DNA of 64,000 nt. It comes from an uncultured Bacteroidota bacterium. Lineage in GTDB: Bacteria; Bacteroidota; Bacteroidia; Bacteroidales; UBA12077. Shown here piece after piece: positions 8,613 through 17,769 of the stretch (its first letter is position 1; every line of letters starts with the position of its first letter). The stretch spans positions 1 to 64,000 of the forward strand of contig CAJXLK010000008.1 in NCBI GenBank assembly GCA_913055635.1. The letters run 5' to 3'. The position numbers and the translations under genes are program-made. The notes beneath the pieces are model-generated. The model was not told the DNA's origin. It did not search any database and saw nothing but the letters and a program-made list of their open reading frames with translations.

Positions 8613-9785
8613 ATGTGGGATAAGAAAAGCATTGCCATTTTAGGGGCCACCGGCTCGATTGGAACCCAGACCCTGGAAGTGATTCAGTCTTTCCCGGGCC
8701 ATTATGATGTGAAGGTGCTCACCACTCATCGCAACGTCGACTTGCTTGCCCGGCAGGTTCAGCGGTTTGATCCGCAAAAGGTGGTCGTGGCCGATGCCAG
8801 CCGGGAAGACCGCCTGAAAAGCCTGCTGGCAAATCATCCCGTAGAAATCTACTCGGGCGAGCAGGCCCTTTCCCAGGTGATTGACTCGACCCCCCTTGAC
8901 CTGGTGATGGTTGCACTGGTGGGTTATTCCGGTTTAATGCCCACCATCACCGCCCTGCGCCAGGGTTTGCCCATTGCCCTGGCCAACAAGGAAACCCTGG
9001 TGGTGGCCGGCGACCTGATTAAAGATCTGGCGGCTCAGCATCAGGTGGAAATTTTACCCGTCGATTCTGAACATTCTGCCATATACCAGTGTTTGACTGG
9101 TGAATCATTGCAGTCGGTAGAGAAGATTTATCTGACCGCCTCCGGAGGCCCTTTCCGCAATACCAGCAAGGAAGAGCTCAGAAACGTCACCCCGGCCCAG
9201 GCCCTGAACCATCCCAACTGGAACATGGGCAACAAAATTACCATCGATTCGGCAACCATGATGAACAAAGGATTTGAAGCCATAGAAGCCCACTGGCTCT
9301 TTGACCTGGAACCGGACCGCATTGATGTGGTGATCCACCCCCAATCGGTGATCCATTCCATTGTGCAGTTTACCGATGGCTCGATGAAGGCCCAGATGGG
9401 CCTGCCCGATATGCGCGTGCCCATTGCTTACGCTTTGGCTGCCCCGCACAGATTAAAAACCCATTTTGAACGTTTATCCTTTGACCAGATTACACAATTG
9501 ACTTTTGAAAAACCCGATCCTGAAAAATTTGTTAACCTCTCCCTGGCTTATCGGGCCATGGAACAGCAGGGCAATATGCCCTGTGTGCTGAATGCCGCCA
9601 ATGAGATTGCCGTCCAGGCTTTCCTGGAAGAAAAGATTGGATTTTTGCAAATGCCAGAAATCGTTGAACAGGCCATGAAGCATATCCACCATATCACCCA
9701 ACCCGGTTTGGACGATTATATTCAGACCGATCAGGAAACACGGGCATATGCGAGAAGTTTAATCACAAAAAAAACCAGTGCCTAA
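8613..9785 (+). CDS. dxr: 1-deoxy-D-xylulose 5-phosphate reductoisomerase
   Basis: DXR catalyses the NADPH-dependent rearrangement and reduction of DXP to MEP, the first committed step of the MEP isoprenoid pathway. The 390-residue protein has the N-terminal nucleotide loop GATGSIGTQ (11-19), the ALANKETLVVAG segment, and the metal site VDSEHSA with Asp151 and Glu153. GNKITIDSATMMNKGFE and HPQSVIHS in the catalytic domain are also conserved. Length equals the family norm. Its stop codon directly abuts the rseP start with no spacer, so the pair is translationally linked. This neighbourhood is common in bacteria. Confidence 0.98.
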   Translation: MWDKKSIAILGATGSIGTQTLEVIQSFPGHYDVKVLTTHRNVDLLARQVQRFDPQKVVVADASREDRLKSLLANHPVEIYSGEQALSQVIDSTPLDLVMVALVGYSGLMPTITALRQGLPIALANKETLVVAGDLIKDLAAQHQVEILPVDSEHSAIYQCLTGESLQSVEKIYLTASGGPFRNTSKEELRNVTPAQALNHPNWNMGNKITIDSATMMNKGFEAIEAHWLFDLEPDRIDVVIHPQSVIHSIVQFTDGSMKAQMGLPDMRVPIAYALAAPHRLKTHFERLSFDQITQLTFEKPDPEKFVNLSLAYRAMEQQGNMPCVLNAANEIAVQAFLEEKIGFLQMPEIVEQAMKHIHHITQPGLDDYIQTDQETRAYARSLITKKTSA

Positions 9786-11108
9786 ATGGAAATATTAGTT
9801 AAGGTAGCGCAGTTGATATTGAGTTTGTCCATCCTGGTGATTCTGCACGAATTTGGACATTTTATTCTGGCCAAGATATTTAAAACCCGGGTGGAAAAAT
9901 TTTATTTGTTCTTTAACCCCGGTTTTTCCCTTTTCAAGGTCCGCAAAGGAGAGACTGAATACGGTATGGGATGGCTTCCGCTGGGGGGCTATGTGAAAAT
10001 CTCCGGGATGATTGATGAGTCCATGGACAAGGAACAAATGCAGAAGCCTCCCCAGCCGTGGGAGTTCCGTGCCAAGCCTGCTTGGCAGCGCCTACTGATC
10101 ATGCTTGGAGGAGTGACCATGAATTTTATCCTGGCCATCCTCATCTATGCCTCGGTCCTCTACGCCTGGGGCGAACAATATTTGCCCAATGACAATGTAA
10201 AATACGGCATTGCAGCCAATGAGCTGGCTGAAGAGATCGGCTTTCAGGACGGCGACCATATTGTGTCAGTGGCTGGCAAGGATGTGAAACGCTTCAGCGA
10301 GATACCTAAAACCATCCTCCTGGAAAAGGCCAGTGAAGTGACCGTTAAGCGGAACGGCGAGCTGACCACTGTGCATATAGCCGACAGTCTGTTTCCCAAA
10401 CTCTTGAATAATCCACAGTTCATCAACCTTCGGATGCCTCCTGTTATTGGAGGATTCAGCAAGGAGTCTCCGGCCAAAGAGGCGGGTTTGCAACAGGGCG
10501 ACCGGATTGTAGCCATTAATGGGGAGGAGGTCCGGTTCTTTGATCAGTTGCAGGAAAAACTGGCCGGAAAGGCCAACTCCCCGCTTACCGTTACCGTCGA
10601 AAGGAATGGCGAGCGGAAGGAATATAAGCTGACCACCACTTCCCAAGGCCACATTGGCTTTTATGTGGGCAACATGAACCGCTATTTTGAGCTGGAGGAA
10701 GAGAGATATACCTTTGTAGCGGCCATCCCGGCTGGCATCAGCAAAGGGGTGACCACCTTCAAGGAATACCTCAAACAGCTTGGCCTGATTTTTACCCCCG
10801 ATACCCAGGCCTATAAAGAAGTGGGGGGATTTATTACCATCGGAAAAATATTCCCGGGCGTTTGGAACTGGCATGCCTTCTGGAATCTAACTGCATTCCT
10901 GTCGATTATCCTGGCCATCATTAATGTGCTGCCCATACCTGCACTCGACGGAGGCCATGTGATGTTTTTGGTTTACGAGATCCTCAGTGGCCAGCGACCC
11001 AGCGATAAGTTCCTCGAATATGCACAAATCGCAGGGATGCTGATCCTGCTGGCCATTTTGATCTATGCCAATGGCAATGACATCGTGAAACTCTTCACCA
11101 ATCAGTAA
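9786..11108 (+). CDS. rseP: RIP metalloprotease RseP (M50 site-2 protease)
   Basis: Intramembrane zinc protease that cleaves membrane-bound substrates such as anti-sigma factors and leftover signal peptides. The 440-residue protein shows HEFGH at 21-25 (HExxH) in the first helix. Two PDZ-like regions lie at about 140-215 and 220-300 (GLQQGDRIVAINGEEV is in the second). The second zinc-ligand motif near the C-terminus is LPIPALDGGHV, inside the LDG-type helix. It is encoded immediately after dxr. The substrates here are not identifiable from sequence. Confidence 0.96.
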   Translation: MEILVKVAQLILSLSILVILHEFGHFILAKIFKTRVEKFYLFFNPGFSLFKVRKGETEYGMGWLPLGGYVKISGMIDESMDKEQMQKPPQPWEFRAKPAWQRLLIMLGGVTMNFILAILIYASVLYAWGEQYLPNDNVKYGIAANELAEEIGFQDGDHIVSVAGKDVKRFSEIPKTILLEKASEVTVKRNGELTTVHIADSLFPKLLNNPQFINLRMPPVIGGFSKESPAKEAGLQQGDRIVAINGEEVRFFDQLQEKLAGKANSPLTVTVERNGERKEYKLTTTSQGHIGFYVGNMNRYFELEEERYTFVAAIPAGISKGVTTFKEYLKQLGLIFTPDTQAYKEVGGFITIGKIFPGVWNWHAFWNLTAFLSIILAIINVLPIPALDGGHVMFLVYEILSGQRPSDKFLEYAQIAGMLILLAILIYANGNDIVKLFTNQ

Positions 11109-11121
11109 CCATTGTTGCTTT

Positions 11122-11129
11122 TATATTTG
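11122..11129 (+). promoter_or_regulatory. -7 box TATATTTG upstream of tatA
   Basis: Exact TAnnTTTG match in the rseP-tatA gap, about 50 bp before the tatA start. No good -33 element at the standard distance. Confidence 0.45.
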
Positions 11130-11177
11130 AGTGAAAAAGATTAATTTCGTTGGATACAGATAAAAAAGGTATTACTT

Positions 11178-11393
11178 ATGATGAATGTTGTAGTATTTGG
11201 ATATCCCGGGGTTTGGGAGATACTTCTGATTGTGCTTGCTCTGTTGCTGGTTTTCGGCGGCCGCAAAATACCTGAGATCATGAAAGGTTTCGGCAAAGGA
11301 ATCAAGGAATTCAAGGATGCCACAGGCAGTGGAAAATCGCAGGAGGAGAGCAACAACAAGGACAGCATCCATGACAAGAATAAAAGTGAGTAA
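11178..11393 (+). CDS. tatA: Twin-arginine translocase subunit TatA/TatE family
   Basis: Small membrane protein of 71 residues (70 if the second ATG, 11181, is used). It has one N-terminal transmembrane helix ([18 protein letters not shown]), the FGG hinge, an amphipathic helix ([20 protein letters not shown]) and a polar tail. This is the TatA layout. TatA oligomers form the pore through which folded Tat substrates cross the inner membrane. No tatC is in the window. The tail is rich in Ser, Asn, Asp and Lys, as is usual. Confidence 0.94.
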   Translation: MMNVVVFGYPGVWEILLIVLALLLVFGGRKIPEIMKGFGKGIKEFKDATGSGKSQEESNNKDSIHDKNKSE

Positions 11394-11781
11394 CTTTGGC
11401 CCGCCGTGGGATGATCAATGCTGTGAAACTGCGGGCCTTTGTTGGCTTGTATTGTTCCCTGTCATGTTGCCCCCTTTTACGCACCCTTCCTATGAGCTGT
11501 CATGAATCAAAAAGGTGCATGAGGTGAATGGTCTTTATCGTAATGCAAGGCTTCCTTTATTAATCGGAAGCAAATGTAAATAGCAAGCAATAAGGCCCTG
11601 TTTGGATGATGGGGCCTTTTATTTTGGTTTTTCCTGAGCTGCCTGATTATTGTAATCTTCTCGTGCTATCTTTTGATCTTTGGGGATTTTTGAGTTATAT
11701 TTAAACCCGTATTGACCATGATGAGCCCCATCGTGATAACTTAACGCCAGATTCATTACTGAACAGCCAAACCCCTGGAAC
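11394..11781. other. Intergenic region between tatA and mltD-like gene
   Basis: No supported gene. It contains one terminator-like hairpin (separate entry) but no clear promoter box for the downstream transglycosylase. Confidence 0.4.
11592..11626 (+). terminator. Rho-independent terminator, probably of tatA transcript
   Basis: AAGGCCC (11592-11598) pairs with GGGCCTT (11612-11618), followed by TTATTTT. It is 200 bp after the tatA stop, with no gene in between. Confidence 0.75.
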
Positions 11782-13158
11782 ATGGCAAGCAGATACAAAT
11801 GGTTTGTGGGATTGATGGTGCTGCAGGGATTCCTGCTGACTTTCCTTCCCCGTTGTCTTCATGCACGACCCACAAGTGATTCCATCCCGATTTTTCCCGA
11901 TTTGGTTTATGAATACCGCATCACAGAACTGAATCGACAAACCCCCATCGAATTGGACTACAACAAGTATGTGCGGCGCTACATCGATGTTTATACCATT
12001 GAGCAGCGCCAGCATATGGCTGATATAGCAGGCAGGGCCCAAAAATACTTCCCCCTGATTGAACAGAAGCTTGATGAGCACCAGTTGCCCCTGGAGCTTA
12101 AGTATCTGGCCATTGTTGAATCGGCACTGGATCCTTTTGCCGTTTCTTCCTCGGGGGCTGTCGGATTGTGGCAGTTCAAGCTCAATACCAGCCGCATGTT
12201 TGATCTGGAGGTTAATTCTTATATCGATGAGCGCCGCGACCCCTATAAATCAACTGAGGCGGCCTGCGATTACCTTCAGTACCTTTACCGCACCTATAAC
12301 GACTGGCAACTGGCCCTGGCTGCTTATAACGGCGGGCCCGGGGTGGTGCGCAAGGCCATCAAAAGGGCAGGGGGAAACAGAAATTTCTGGGAACTCTTCC
12401 CCTATCTGCCTGAACAAACAAAAGGATATGTGCCGGCTTTCATCGCCGTGAATTATGCCATGAATTACCTGAAAGATCATGAAATCAAACCTGAGGAAAC
12501 CGCATTTCCCTTTCATCAAACCGATACGGTGAAGATTCAGTATGCAGCCGATTTTCAGAGTATTGCTTCCCAGATCAATTTGCCTGTAAAAACCCTAGAA
12601 CAATTGAATCCCATCTACCGGCGCCATTTTATTCCTAACCTGAAACAGCCAACGGCACTGGTACTGCCCCAGGATAAAATCGGGACTTTTATTACCAAGG
12701 AAAGCCTGATCCTTCAGGCAAATCCTTCTCCCACCCGTCAAAAAAAGCCCGAAAAACATCCGGAGGAACAAGGCAAGGAAAAGCTGGTTCATGTCGTTGA
12801 AAAAGGAGAATATTTTCATAAAATCGCGATGAAATATAATTGCACCATTGAGCAGATTCGTCGGTGGAACGATTTGCCCAATAACAACCTGCAGGTAGGG
12901 CAGAAACTGGATATCTGGGTTGAACCCGGGTATCATCAAAAGATGAAGGACGAACCTCTGCAGGCTGAACAAAGGCACAACCAGGCCGATACCAATAAGC
13001 GCGTGGTTTATTATACGGTGCAAGAGGGAGATACCATCTGGAAAATTGCCAATAAATTCAATTGTGAATCAATTGCCGATTTGATTAAAACCAATGATAT
13101 AGACAATGAAAAGGATCTCAAGCCCGGCAAAAGGCTGAAGATTTATCTGGATCATTAA
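11782..13158 (+). CDS. Lytic transglycosylase with LysM repeats (MltD-like)
   Basis: Peptidoglycan-cleaving enzyme of 458 residues, exported by an N-terminal signal (about 1-28). The SLT domain (about 90-240) has the catalytic Glu113 in IVESALDPFA, then GAVGLWQFKLNT and the LALAAYNGGPG motif. This is the family 1 (MltD-type) arrangement. Two clear LysM modules close the protein: about 334-378 (VEKGEYFHKIAMKYN) and 408-455 (VQEGDTIWKIANKFN). A degenerate third may lie at about 248-295. The LysM modules should bind the glycan. The next gene starts 18 bp later and is probably co-transcribed. Confidence 0.94.
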   Translation: MASRYKWFVGLMVLQGFLLTFLPRCLHARPTSDSIPIFPDLVYEYRITELNRQTPIELDYNKYVRRYIDVYTIEQRQHMADIAGRAQKYFPLIEQKLDEHQLPLELKYLAIVESALDPFAVSSSGAVGLWQFKLNTSRMFDLEVNSYIDERRDPYKSTEAACDYLQYLYRTYNDWQLALAAYNGGPGVVRKAIKRAGGNRNFWELFPYLPEQTKGYVPAFIAVNYAMNYLKDHEIKPEETAFPFHQTDTVKIQYAADFQSIASQINLPVKTLEQLNPIYRRHFIPNLKQPTALVLPQDKIGTFITKESLILQANPSPTRQKKPEKHPEEQGKEKLVHVVEKGEYFHKIAMKYNCTIEQIRRWNDLPNNNLQVGQKLDIWVEPGYHQKMKDEPLQAEQRHNQADTNKRVVYYTVQEGDTIWKIANKFNCESIADLIKTNDIDNEKDLKPGKRLKIYLDH

Positions 13159-13176
13159 CCAAATACCTGATATCTT

Positions 13177-14181
13177 ATGAATAAGTTTGTTGCCACATTT
13201 ACCATCGCTGCCCTGGGGTTGGTGTTCCTGTTGGGATGCAACCCTGAAAAAGCCAGGCAGCAGCAAGGGACCCTACCCAGTGTAACGGGTAAAACCGGTG
13301 AGCTGGTGGTCGTTATGGATACAGCCAAATTTAGAGGCCAGACCGGGCTGCCCATCCGCAAGCAGCTGAGCAGTGTTTTCAAAGGACTGCCCCAGCCTGA
13401 ACCTATTTTTGATCTGGTCAACATACCGGAAAAAGCCTTCGACCGCGGTTTTAAAACCCACCGGAATGTGTTGAGGGTTCAGATGGGCCAACAATATAGC
13501 AAAACCCAATTTCTAATAAAAAAGGGGGTATACGCAAAATCCCAGATCCTTATTGAAGCCCAGGCACCCAATGATTCCTCGCTGAAAAAACTTTTCCGCC
13601 AGCAGGGCGATAAAGCTGCCCAGCGTTTTATCGAATCGGAATGGAACCGCTATCTGAAAGCATACCGGAGCATGCGGAACCGTGGAGCAATGCAGCACCT
13701 ACGCGAAAAATTCGGCATCGAGATGGTTATCCCCAAGGGCTACTCCCTGGATAAGGATACCACCAATTTTTCCTGGCTCGCCAAGGAGGATCCCGAATAT
13801 TCGCAGGGATTCCTGATCTATAAATATCCCTATAAGGGCGAAGAAACTTTCACCCTTCAATATCAGATTGATATGAGGGACCGGTTCACCAAAAAGTTTG
13901 TTCCCGGACCTTCCCCCAACTCCTGGATGATCACCGAGACGATGGTGACGCCTTTCTTCGAGAAGAAAAGGCTGAACAACCATACCGTTTATGAGATGCG
14001 GGGGTTGTGGAAGGTGAAAAATGATTTTATGGGCGGTCCCTTTGTCACATACAGCATTTTTAATGAAAATACCGGGCAGGTAATTACCGTGGATGGCTTT
14101 GTGTATGCTCCCCGCTTTGATAAGCGCAACTATGTAAGACAGATCGAAGCGATTCTCCAGAGCCTGAAGCTGACCCGCTGA
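13177..14181 (+). CDS. DUF4837 family lipoprotein
   Basis: A lipoprotein of 334 residues with an N-terminal signal ending in a lipobox (FLLGC, Cys21). The remainder matches my memory of DUF4837, a family largely confined to Bacteroidota. Typical segments are GKTGELVVVMD near the N-terminus and GKQ-free WKVKNDFMGGPFVTYSI near the end. It has no catalytic motif I can name and the function is unknown. It follows the transglycosylase by 18 bp and precedes the aminopeptidase by 20 bp, so a role in envelope upkeep is possible but only inferred. Confidence 0.85.
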   Translation: MNKFVATFTIAALGLVFLLGCNPEKARQQQGTLPSVTGKTGELVVVMDTAKFRGQTGLPIRKQLSSVFKGLPQPEPIFDLVNIPEKAFDRGFKTHRNVLRVQMGQQYSKTQFLIKKGVYAKSQILIEAQAPNDSSLKKLFRQQGDKAAQRFIESEWNRYLKAYRSMRNRGAMQHLREKFGIEMVIPKGYSLDKDTTNFSWLAKEDPEYSQGFLIYKYPYKGEETFTLQYQIDMRDRFTKKFVPGPSPNSWMITETMVTPFFEKKRLNNHTVYEMRGLWKVKNDFMGGPFVTYSIFNENTGQVITVDGFVYAPRFDKRNYVRQIEAILQSLKLTR

Positions 14182-14201
14182 ATTGAGCGATAATCGATCA
14201 A

Positions 14202-15653
14202 ATGTGTGGCCATATGGAACCTGTTCTGACCAAAACCGAAGAGAGGCCCCTGGATGTTTCGGTGGTCTACATCACCGACCGCGACACCGATCTGTCTGAC
14301 TATTCATTTACCACCACTGAATATGAATACATACGCAGGCAGATAAGCGCCGGGAAACAGACGATTGCGATCAATTCCTATTTTAAATGGTCGTACCTGG
14401 TCCTGCCTGAACAGGAGCTTTCTGAAGACCAGCAGCGGGAGTCGTTCAGGCAGAGTGCTGCCCGTTTGTTTGCCTCGATACGGGAAAATGAACATGAAGA
14501 GCTGCTGGTGGTGGATGCTGCCAGCAAGCCCCAATGGGTGGAGGCCTTTCTCGAAGGCCTGGCGTTAAGTTGCTACCAGTTTTTGAAGTATAAGAAGGAT
14601 AGACAGGATCATCAGCATAAGCTGCAGCAGGTGCTTGTCTACAGCAGTAGCATCGCCCAGGACAGGCTTGAGCATTTGAAGAACATTACCCGGGCTGTCT
14701 GTTATGCCCGAGACCTGGTTAATGAACCCCTTTCACACCTGGATGCCGGAGAGCTAAGCCGTGCATTTGAAAATATGGGCAAAGAAGCCGGCTTTTCTAC
14801 CGAGATATTCAACAAAAAGAAGATTGAGGCCCTTAAGCTAAGGGGATTGCTGGCGGTTAACCAGGGCAGTGTGGATCCGCCTTCTTTTTCGGTGATGGAG
14901 TGGAAACCGGAAGACCGGAAGAATGAACGCCCGGTGGTTTTAATCGGAAAGGGCATTGTGTATGATACTGGAGGTATCAGCTTAAAACCAACTTCTTCGA
15001 TGTTGGATATGAAATCGGATATGGCCGGGGCTGCCACGGTGGCGGGCATCATGTATGCCGCTGCCATGAATCGCCTGCCGCTGCATCTGATTGGCCTGGT
15101 GCCGGCCACCGATAACCGCCCGGGCAACAATGCCTATACCCCCGGCGACGTGATCACCATGCACGACGATACAACCGTGGAGGTGATCAATACCGATGCC
15201 GAGGGTAGAATGGTGCTGGCCGATGCTTTAAGCTTCGCCCGCCAGTATGATCCAGAGCTGGTTTTTGATTTTGCTACCCTTACCGGCTCAGCTTCCGTGG
15301 TGGTTGGACCCCAGGGAATTCTGACTATGGGCAACGCCCAACCAGAAATTTTTGAAAGGCTGCTGCAAAGCGGCCAAAATACCTATGAACGCCTGGTACA
15401 GCTTCCCCTTTGGAAAGAATACCAACAAATGATCCGCTCTGATGTGGCCGATATTAAAAATGCAGCCGGTAAACAGGCCGGTGCCATCACTGCCGGCAAA
15501 TTTCTGGAGTATTTTACGGATTATCCCTGGGTCCATTTCGATATTGCCCCCATGGCCTTTCTGGAGAAGAAAGATGCTTACCGCTGCAAAGGCGGAACCG
15601 GTATTGGGATCCGGCTGATGGTTGATTTTCTCAGTCGGTATAACTCCACATAA
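14202..15653 (+). CDS. Leucyl aminopeptidase, M17 family
   Basis: Cytosolic dizinc aminopeptidase that removes N-terminal residues from peptides. It is 483 residues from the first ATG; a second ATG at 14214 is equally possible. The C-terminal catalytic domain has the signature IGKGIVYDTGGISLKP, with the active-site Lys near 250. MKSDMAGAA and the family signature NTDAEGRMVLADAL (330-343) with Arg336 supply metal and bicarbonate contacts. The N-terminal domain (1-165) is divergent, as is typical. It precedes pdxA by 36 bp. Confidence 0.94.
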   Translation: MCGHMEPVLTKTEERPLDVSVVYITDRDTDLSDYSFTTTEYEYIRRQISAGKQTIAINSYFKWSYLVLPEQELSEDQQRESFRQSAARLFASIRENEHEELLVVDAASKPQWVEAFLEGLALSCYQFLKYKKDRQDHQHKLQQVLVYSSSIAQDRLEHLKNITRAVCYARDLVNEPLSHLDAGELSRAFENMGKEAGFSTEIFNKKKIEALKLRGLLAVNQGSVDPPSFSVMEWKPEDRKNERPVVLIGKGIVYDTGGISLKPTSSMLDMKSDMAGAATVAGIMYAAAMNRLPLHLIGLVPATDNRPGNNAYTPGDVITMHDDTTVEVINTDAEGRMVLADALSFARQYDPELVFDFATLTGSASVVVGPQGILTMGNAQPEIFERLLQSGQNTYERLVQLPLWKEYQQMIRSDVADIKNAAGKQAGAITAGKFLEYFTDYPWVHFDIAPMAFLEKKDAYRCKGGTGIGIRLMVDFLSRYNST

Positions 15654-15660
15654 ATATCAT

Positions 15661-15668
15661 TATATTTG
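15661..15668 (+). promoter_or_regulatory. -7 box TATATTTG upstream of pdxA
   Basis: Exact TAnnTTTG match, 21 bp before the pdxA ATG and just after the aminopeptidase stop. No TTTG at the standard -33 distance. Suggests that pdxA can be transcribed separately. Confidence 0.5.
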
Positions 15669-15689
15669 AGCAATTAAAGTCAAGCGATT

Positions 15690-16739
15690 ATGGAGCAAAT
15701 TAAGGTTGGAATTACCCAGGGCGATATAAACGGAATAAGCTATGAAGTGATCATAAAAACCTTGCTTGATCAGCGGATCAATGAATTCTGCACTCCGGTG
15801 GTATATGGATCCGCCAAGGTAGCGGCTTACCACCGAAAAGCTCTGAATATACAGAATTTTAGCCTCAACATCATCCGCGATGCAGGGAAAGCCCATCATA
15901 AAAAAGCCAATGTGATCAATTGCCTGGATGATAACATTCGGGTTGAACTGGGACGGCCTACCCCTGAATCGGGCCGGGCCGCGCTTACAGCATTGGAGCA
16001 GGCCGTGCAGGATTTGAAAGAAGAAAAGATCGATGTACTGGTTACGGGCCCCATCAATAAGGACAACATTCAAAGTGAACATTTTGACTTTCCCGGGCAT
16101 ACCGAATACCTGGCGCATCATTTCGGGAGCGGGAAAGATACTTTGATGTTGATGGTCAGCGATTTAATGAAAGTGGGGGTGGTTACCGGTCATATTCCAC
16201 TTAGGGATGTACCCGATGCGCTTTCCCAGGATTTGATCCTTCGCAAGTTACGGATTTTGGATCAGACGTTGCTGCAGGATTTTAAGGTACACAAACCCCG
16301 CATTGCGGTTTTTGGGCTGAACCCCCATGCCAGCGACGGCGGAGTAATTGGCGAAGAGGAAAACAATACCATCATTCCGGCCATTCAGCGAGCCAAAGAG
16401 GAAGACATTATGGCTTTCGGGCCTTACCCGGCCGACGGCTTTTTTGGTTCGGCCAATATCAAAAAGTTTGATGCCATTCTGGCCATGTATCATGACCAGG
16501 GTTTGGCTCCTTTTAAAGCCATTTCTTTTGATGAGGGGGTGAATTTTACCGCCGGTTTGAATATTGTGCGGACCTCGCCCGGTCATGGTACTGCTTATGA
16601 GCTGGCCGGCAAGAATGAAGCTTCTCCCAAGTCATTCCGCAATGCCCTGTTTCTGGCACTGGATATTTACCGCAACCGGAAAGAATACCAGGGTTTGGCC
16701 TCCAATCCACTCGAATCACAGGATAAGTCGGATATTTAA
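15690..16739 (+). CDS. pdxA: 4-hydroxythreonine-4-phosphate dehydrogenase
   Basis: PdxA oxidises 4-phosphohydroxy-L-threonine; the product decarboxylates and enters pyridoxine 5'-phosphate synthesis by the DXP-dependent route. The 349-residue protein starts with KVGITQGDINGISYE, the usual GDPxGIGPE-like loop in Bacteroidota form. The metal-binding His residues lie in FPGHTEYLAHHF and AMYHDQGLAPFK, and the NPHASDGGVIGEEE segment is present. The C-terminal GTAYELAGKNEASPKSF is also characteristic. The gene is immediately followed by a cluster of GC-rich palindromes separating it from convergent queG. Confidence 0.96.
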   Translation: MEQIKVGITQGDINGISYEVIIKTLLDQRINEFCTPVVYGSAKVAAYHRKALNIQNFSLNIIRDAGKAHHKKANVINCLDDNIRVELGRPTPESGRAALTALEQAVQDLKEEKIDVLVTGPINKDNIQSEHFDFPGHTEYLAHHFGSGKDTLMLMVSDLMKVGVVTGHIPLRDVPDALSQDLILRKLRILDQTLLQDFKVHKPRIAVFGLNPHASDGGVIGEEENNTIIPAIQRAKEEDIMAFGPYPADGFFGSANIKKFDAILAMYHDQGLAPFKAISFDEGVNFTAGLNIVRTSPGHGTAYELAGKNEASPKSFRNALFLALDIYRNRKEYQGLASNPLESQDKSDI

Positions 16740-16833
16740 CCCCGCTTAGCGGGGGTAGCTTACAAGGAGACCCCGCTTAGCGGGGTCCGCTAAGCGGGGT
16801 CCGCTTCATTTTTTGACCCCGCTAAGCGGGGTC
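16740..16833. repeat. Cluster of four REP-like GC-rich palindromes
   Basis: Palindromes of the form CCCCGCTTAGCGGGG occur at 16740-16754 and 16771-16785. The opposite orientation (TAA centre) occurs at 16787-16799 (short by two C) and 16817-16831. Two 19-bp extended copies, at 16769-16787 and 16815-16833, are exact reverse complements of each other. The element sits between convergent pdxA and queG. It could form a strong bidirectional terminator hairpin. The last copy contains the queG stop codon. Confidence 0.9.
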
Positions 16834-17769
16834 CTCTTCGGGGTCTGAGCTTCCTGCAGCATGGATGTTGCGCATGAGCCCTTCGTATTTGGTGCGTTTG
16901 ACGGCCGATTTTTTGAACAGCTCCCGGAAATGCGCTCGACTAAGCCGTTCCCAGTCAGGGCGCGTTAGATTCAGCAGATCGGGATGCGGCTCGAACGCTT
17001 CAACAGAGGTAGGCCTCGATTTGCGGTTCCACGGGCAAACATCCTGGCAAACATCACACCCAAAGATCCAGTCCTGGTATTGACCGGCCAAATCTTCCGG
17101 GATGTCGCCTTTATTCTCGATGGTGAGGTAGGAGATGCAACGGGTGGCATCGATGCGCCAGGCATCGGTCAGGGCACCGGTGGGACAGGCATCAAGGCAC
17201 TTGCGACAGTTTCCGCAATAATCGCGCATGGGGGTGTCAGGGGGCAGTTCCAGGTCAACAATCAATTCCCCGATAAAAATGAACGAGCCATGGCGTGGTG
17301 AGATCAGATTGGTGTTCTTGCCAATCCACCCCAGCCCGGCTTTTTGAGCCCATACTTTATCCATTACCGGGGCCGTATCCACAAAAGCCCTTCCATTAAC
17401 AGGAGCCACTTCCTGGTTAATATACGCCAGCAATTGTCCCAGCATTTTTTTCATTACCAGGTGATAATCGCGCCCATAAGCATATTTGGAGATTTGGTAG
17501 GTGTCGCCTCTTTGCCGGCGCCTCGGGTAATAGTTGAGGATCACCGATATCACCGACCGCGCCCGATCAACCAACCGGGTGGGATCACTCCTTTTGTCGA
17601 AATGCCCCTCCATGTAATGCATGTCGCCGTGGCGCTCCTCGGCCAGGTATTGCTCCAACCCCCGGGCTTCTTCCTTTAAAAAACCCGCCTCGGCAATGCC
17701 ACAATCCAAAAAACCAAGCTCCCGCGCCTTGGCCTTAATCAGAGCCCTATGTCGAGCGGCATCGCCCAT
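16822..17769 (-). CDS. queG: Epoxyqueuosine reductase
   Basis: QueG reduces epoxyqueuosine to queuosine in tRNA wobble positions, using cobalamin and two [4Fe-4S] clusters. The 315-residue protein has the cobalamin-dependent N-terminal domain (VDTAPVMDKVWAQKAGLGW, with the catalytic Asp in it). Two ferredoxin-like Cys sets follow: CGNCRKCLDACPTGAL and CDVCQDVCPWN. The last residues, DPEEDPA and the TAG stop (16822-16824), are encoded by a copy of the GC-rich palindrome, so the tail is repeat-derived. The start abuts the sufT stop, which places queG at the end of the Fe-S assembly run. Confidence 0.95.
   Translation of the reverse strand: MGDAARHRALIKAKARELGFLDCGIAEAGFLKEEARGLEQYLAEERHGDMHYMEGHFDKRSDPTRLVDRARSVISVILNYYPRRRQRGDTYQISKYAYGRDYHLVMKKMLGQLLAYINQEVAPVNGRAFVDTAPVMDKVWAQKAGLGWIGKNTNLISPRHGSFIFIGELIVDLELPPDTPMRDYCGNCRKCLDACPTGALTDAWRIDATRCISYLTIENKGDIPEDLAGQYQDWIFGCDVCQDVCPWNRKSRPTSVEAFEPHPDLLNLTRPDWERLSRAHFRELFKKSAVKRTKYEGLMRNIHAAGSSDPEEDPA

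Noticed and set aside
16740-16833. The palindromes as attachment site or origin
   Set aside because: No integrase, initiator gene or tRNA adjoins; a REP-like element or terminator explains them better.
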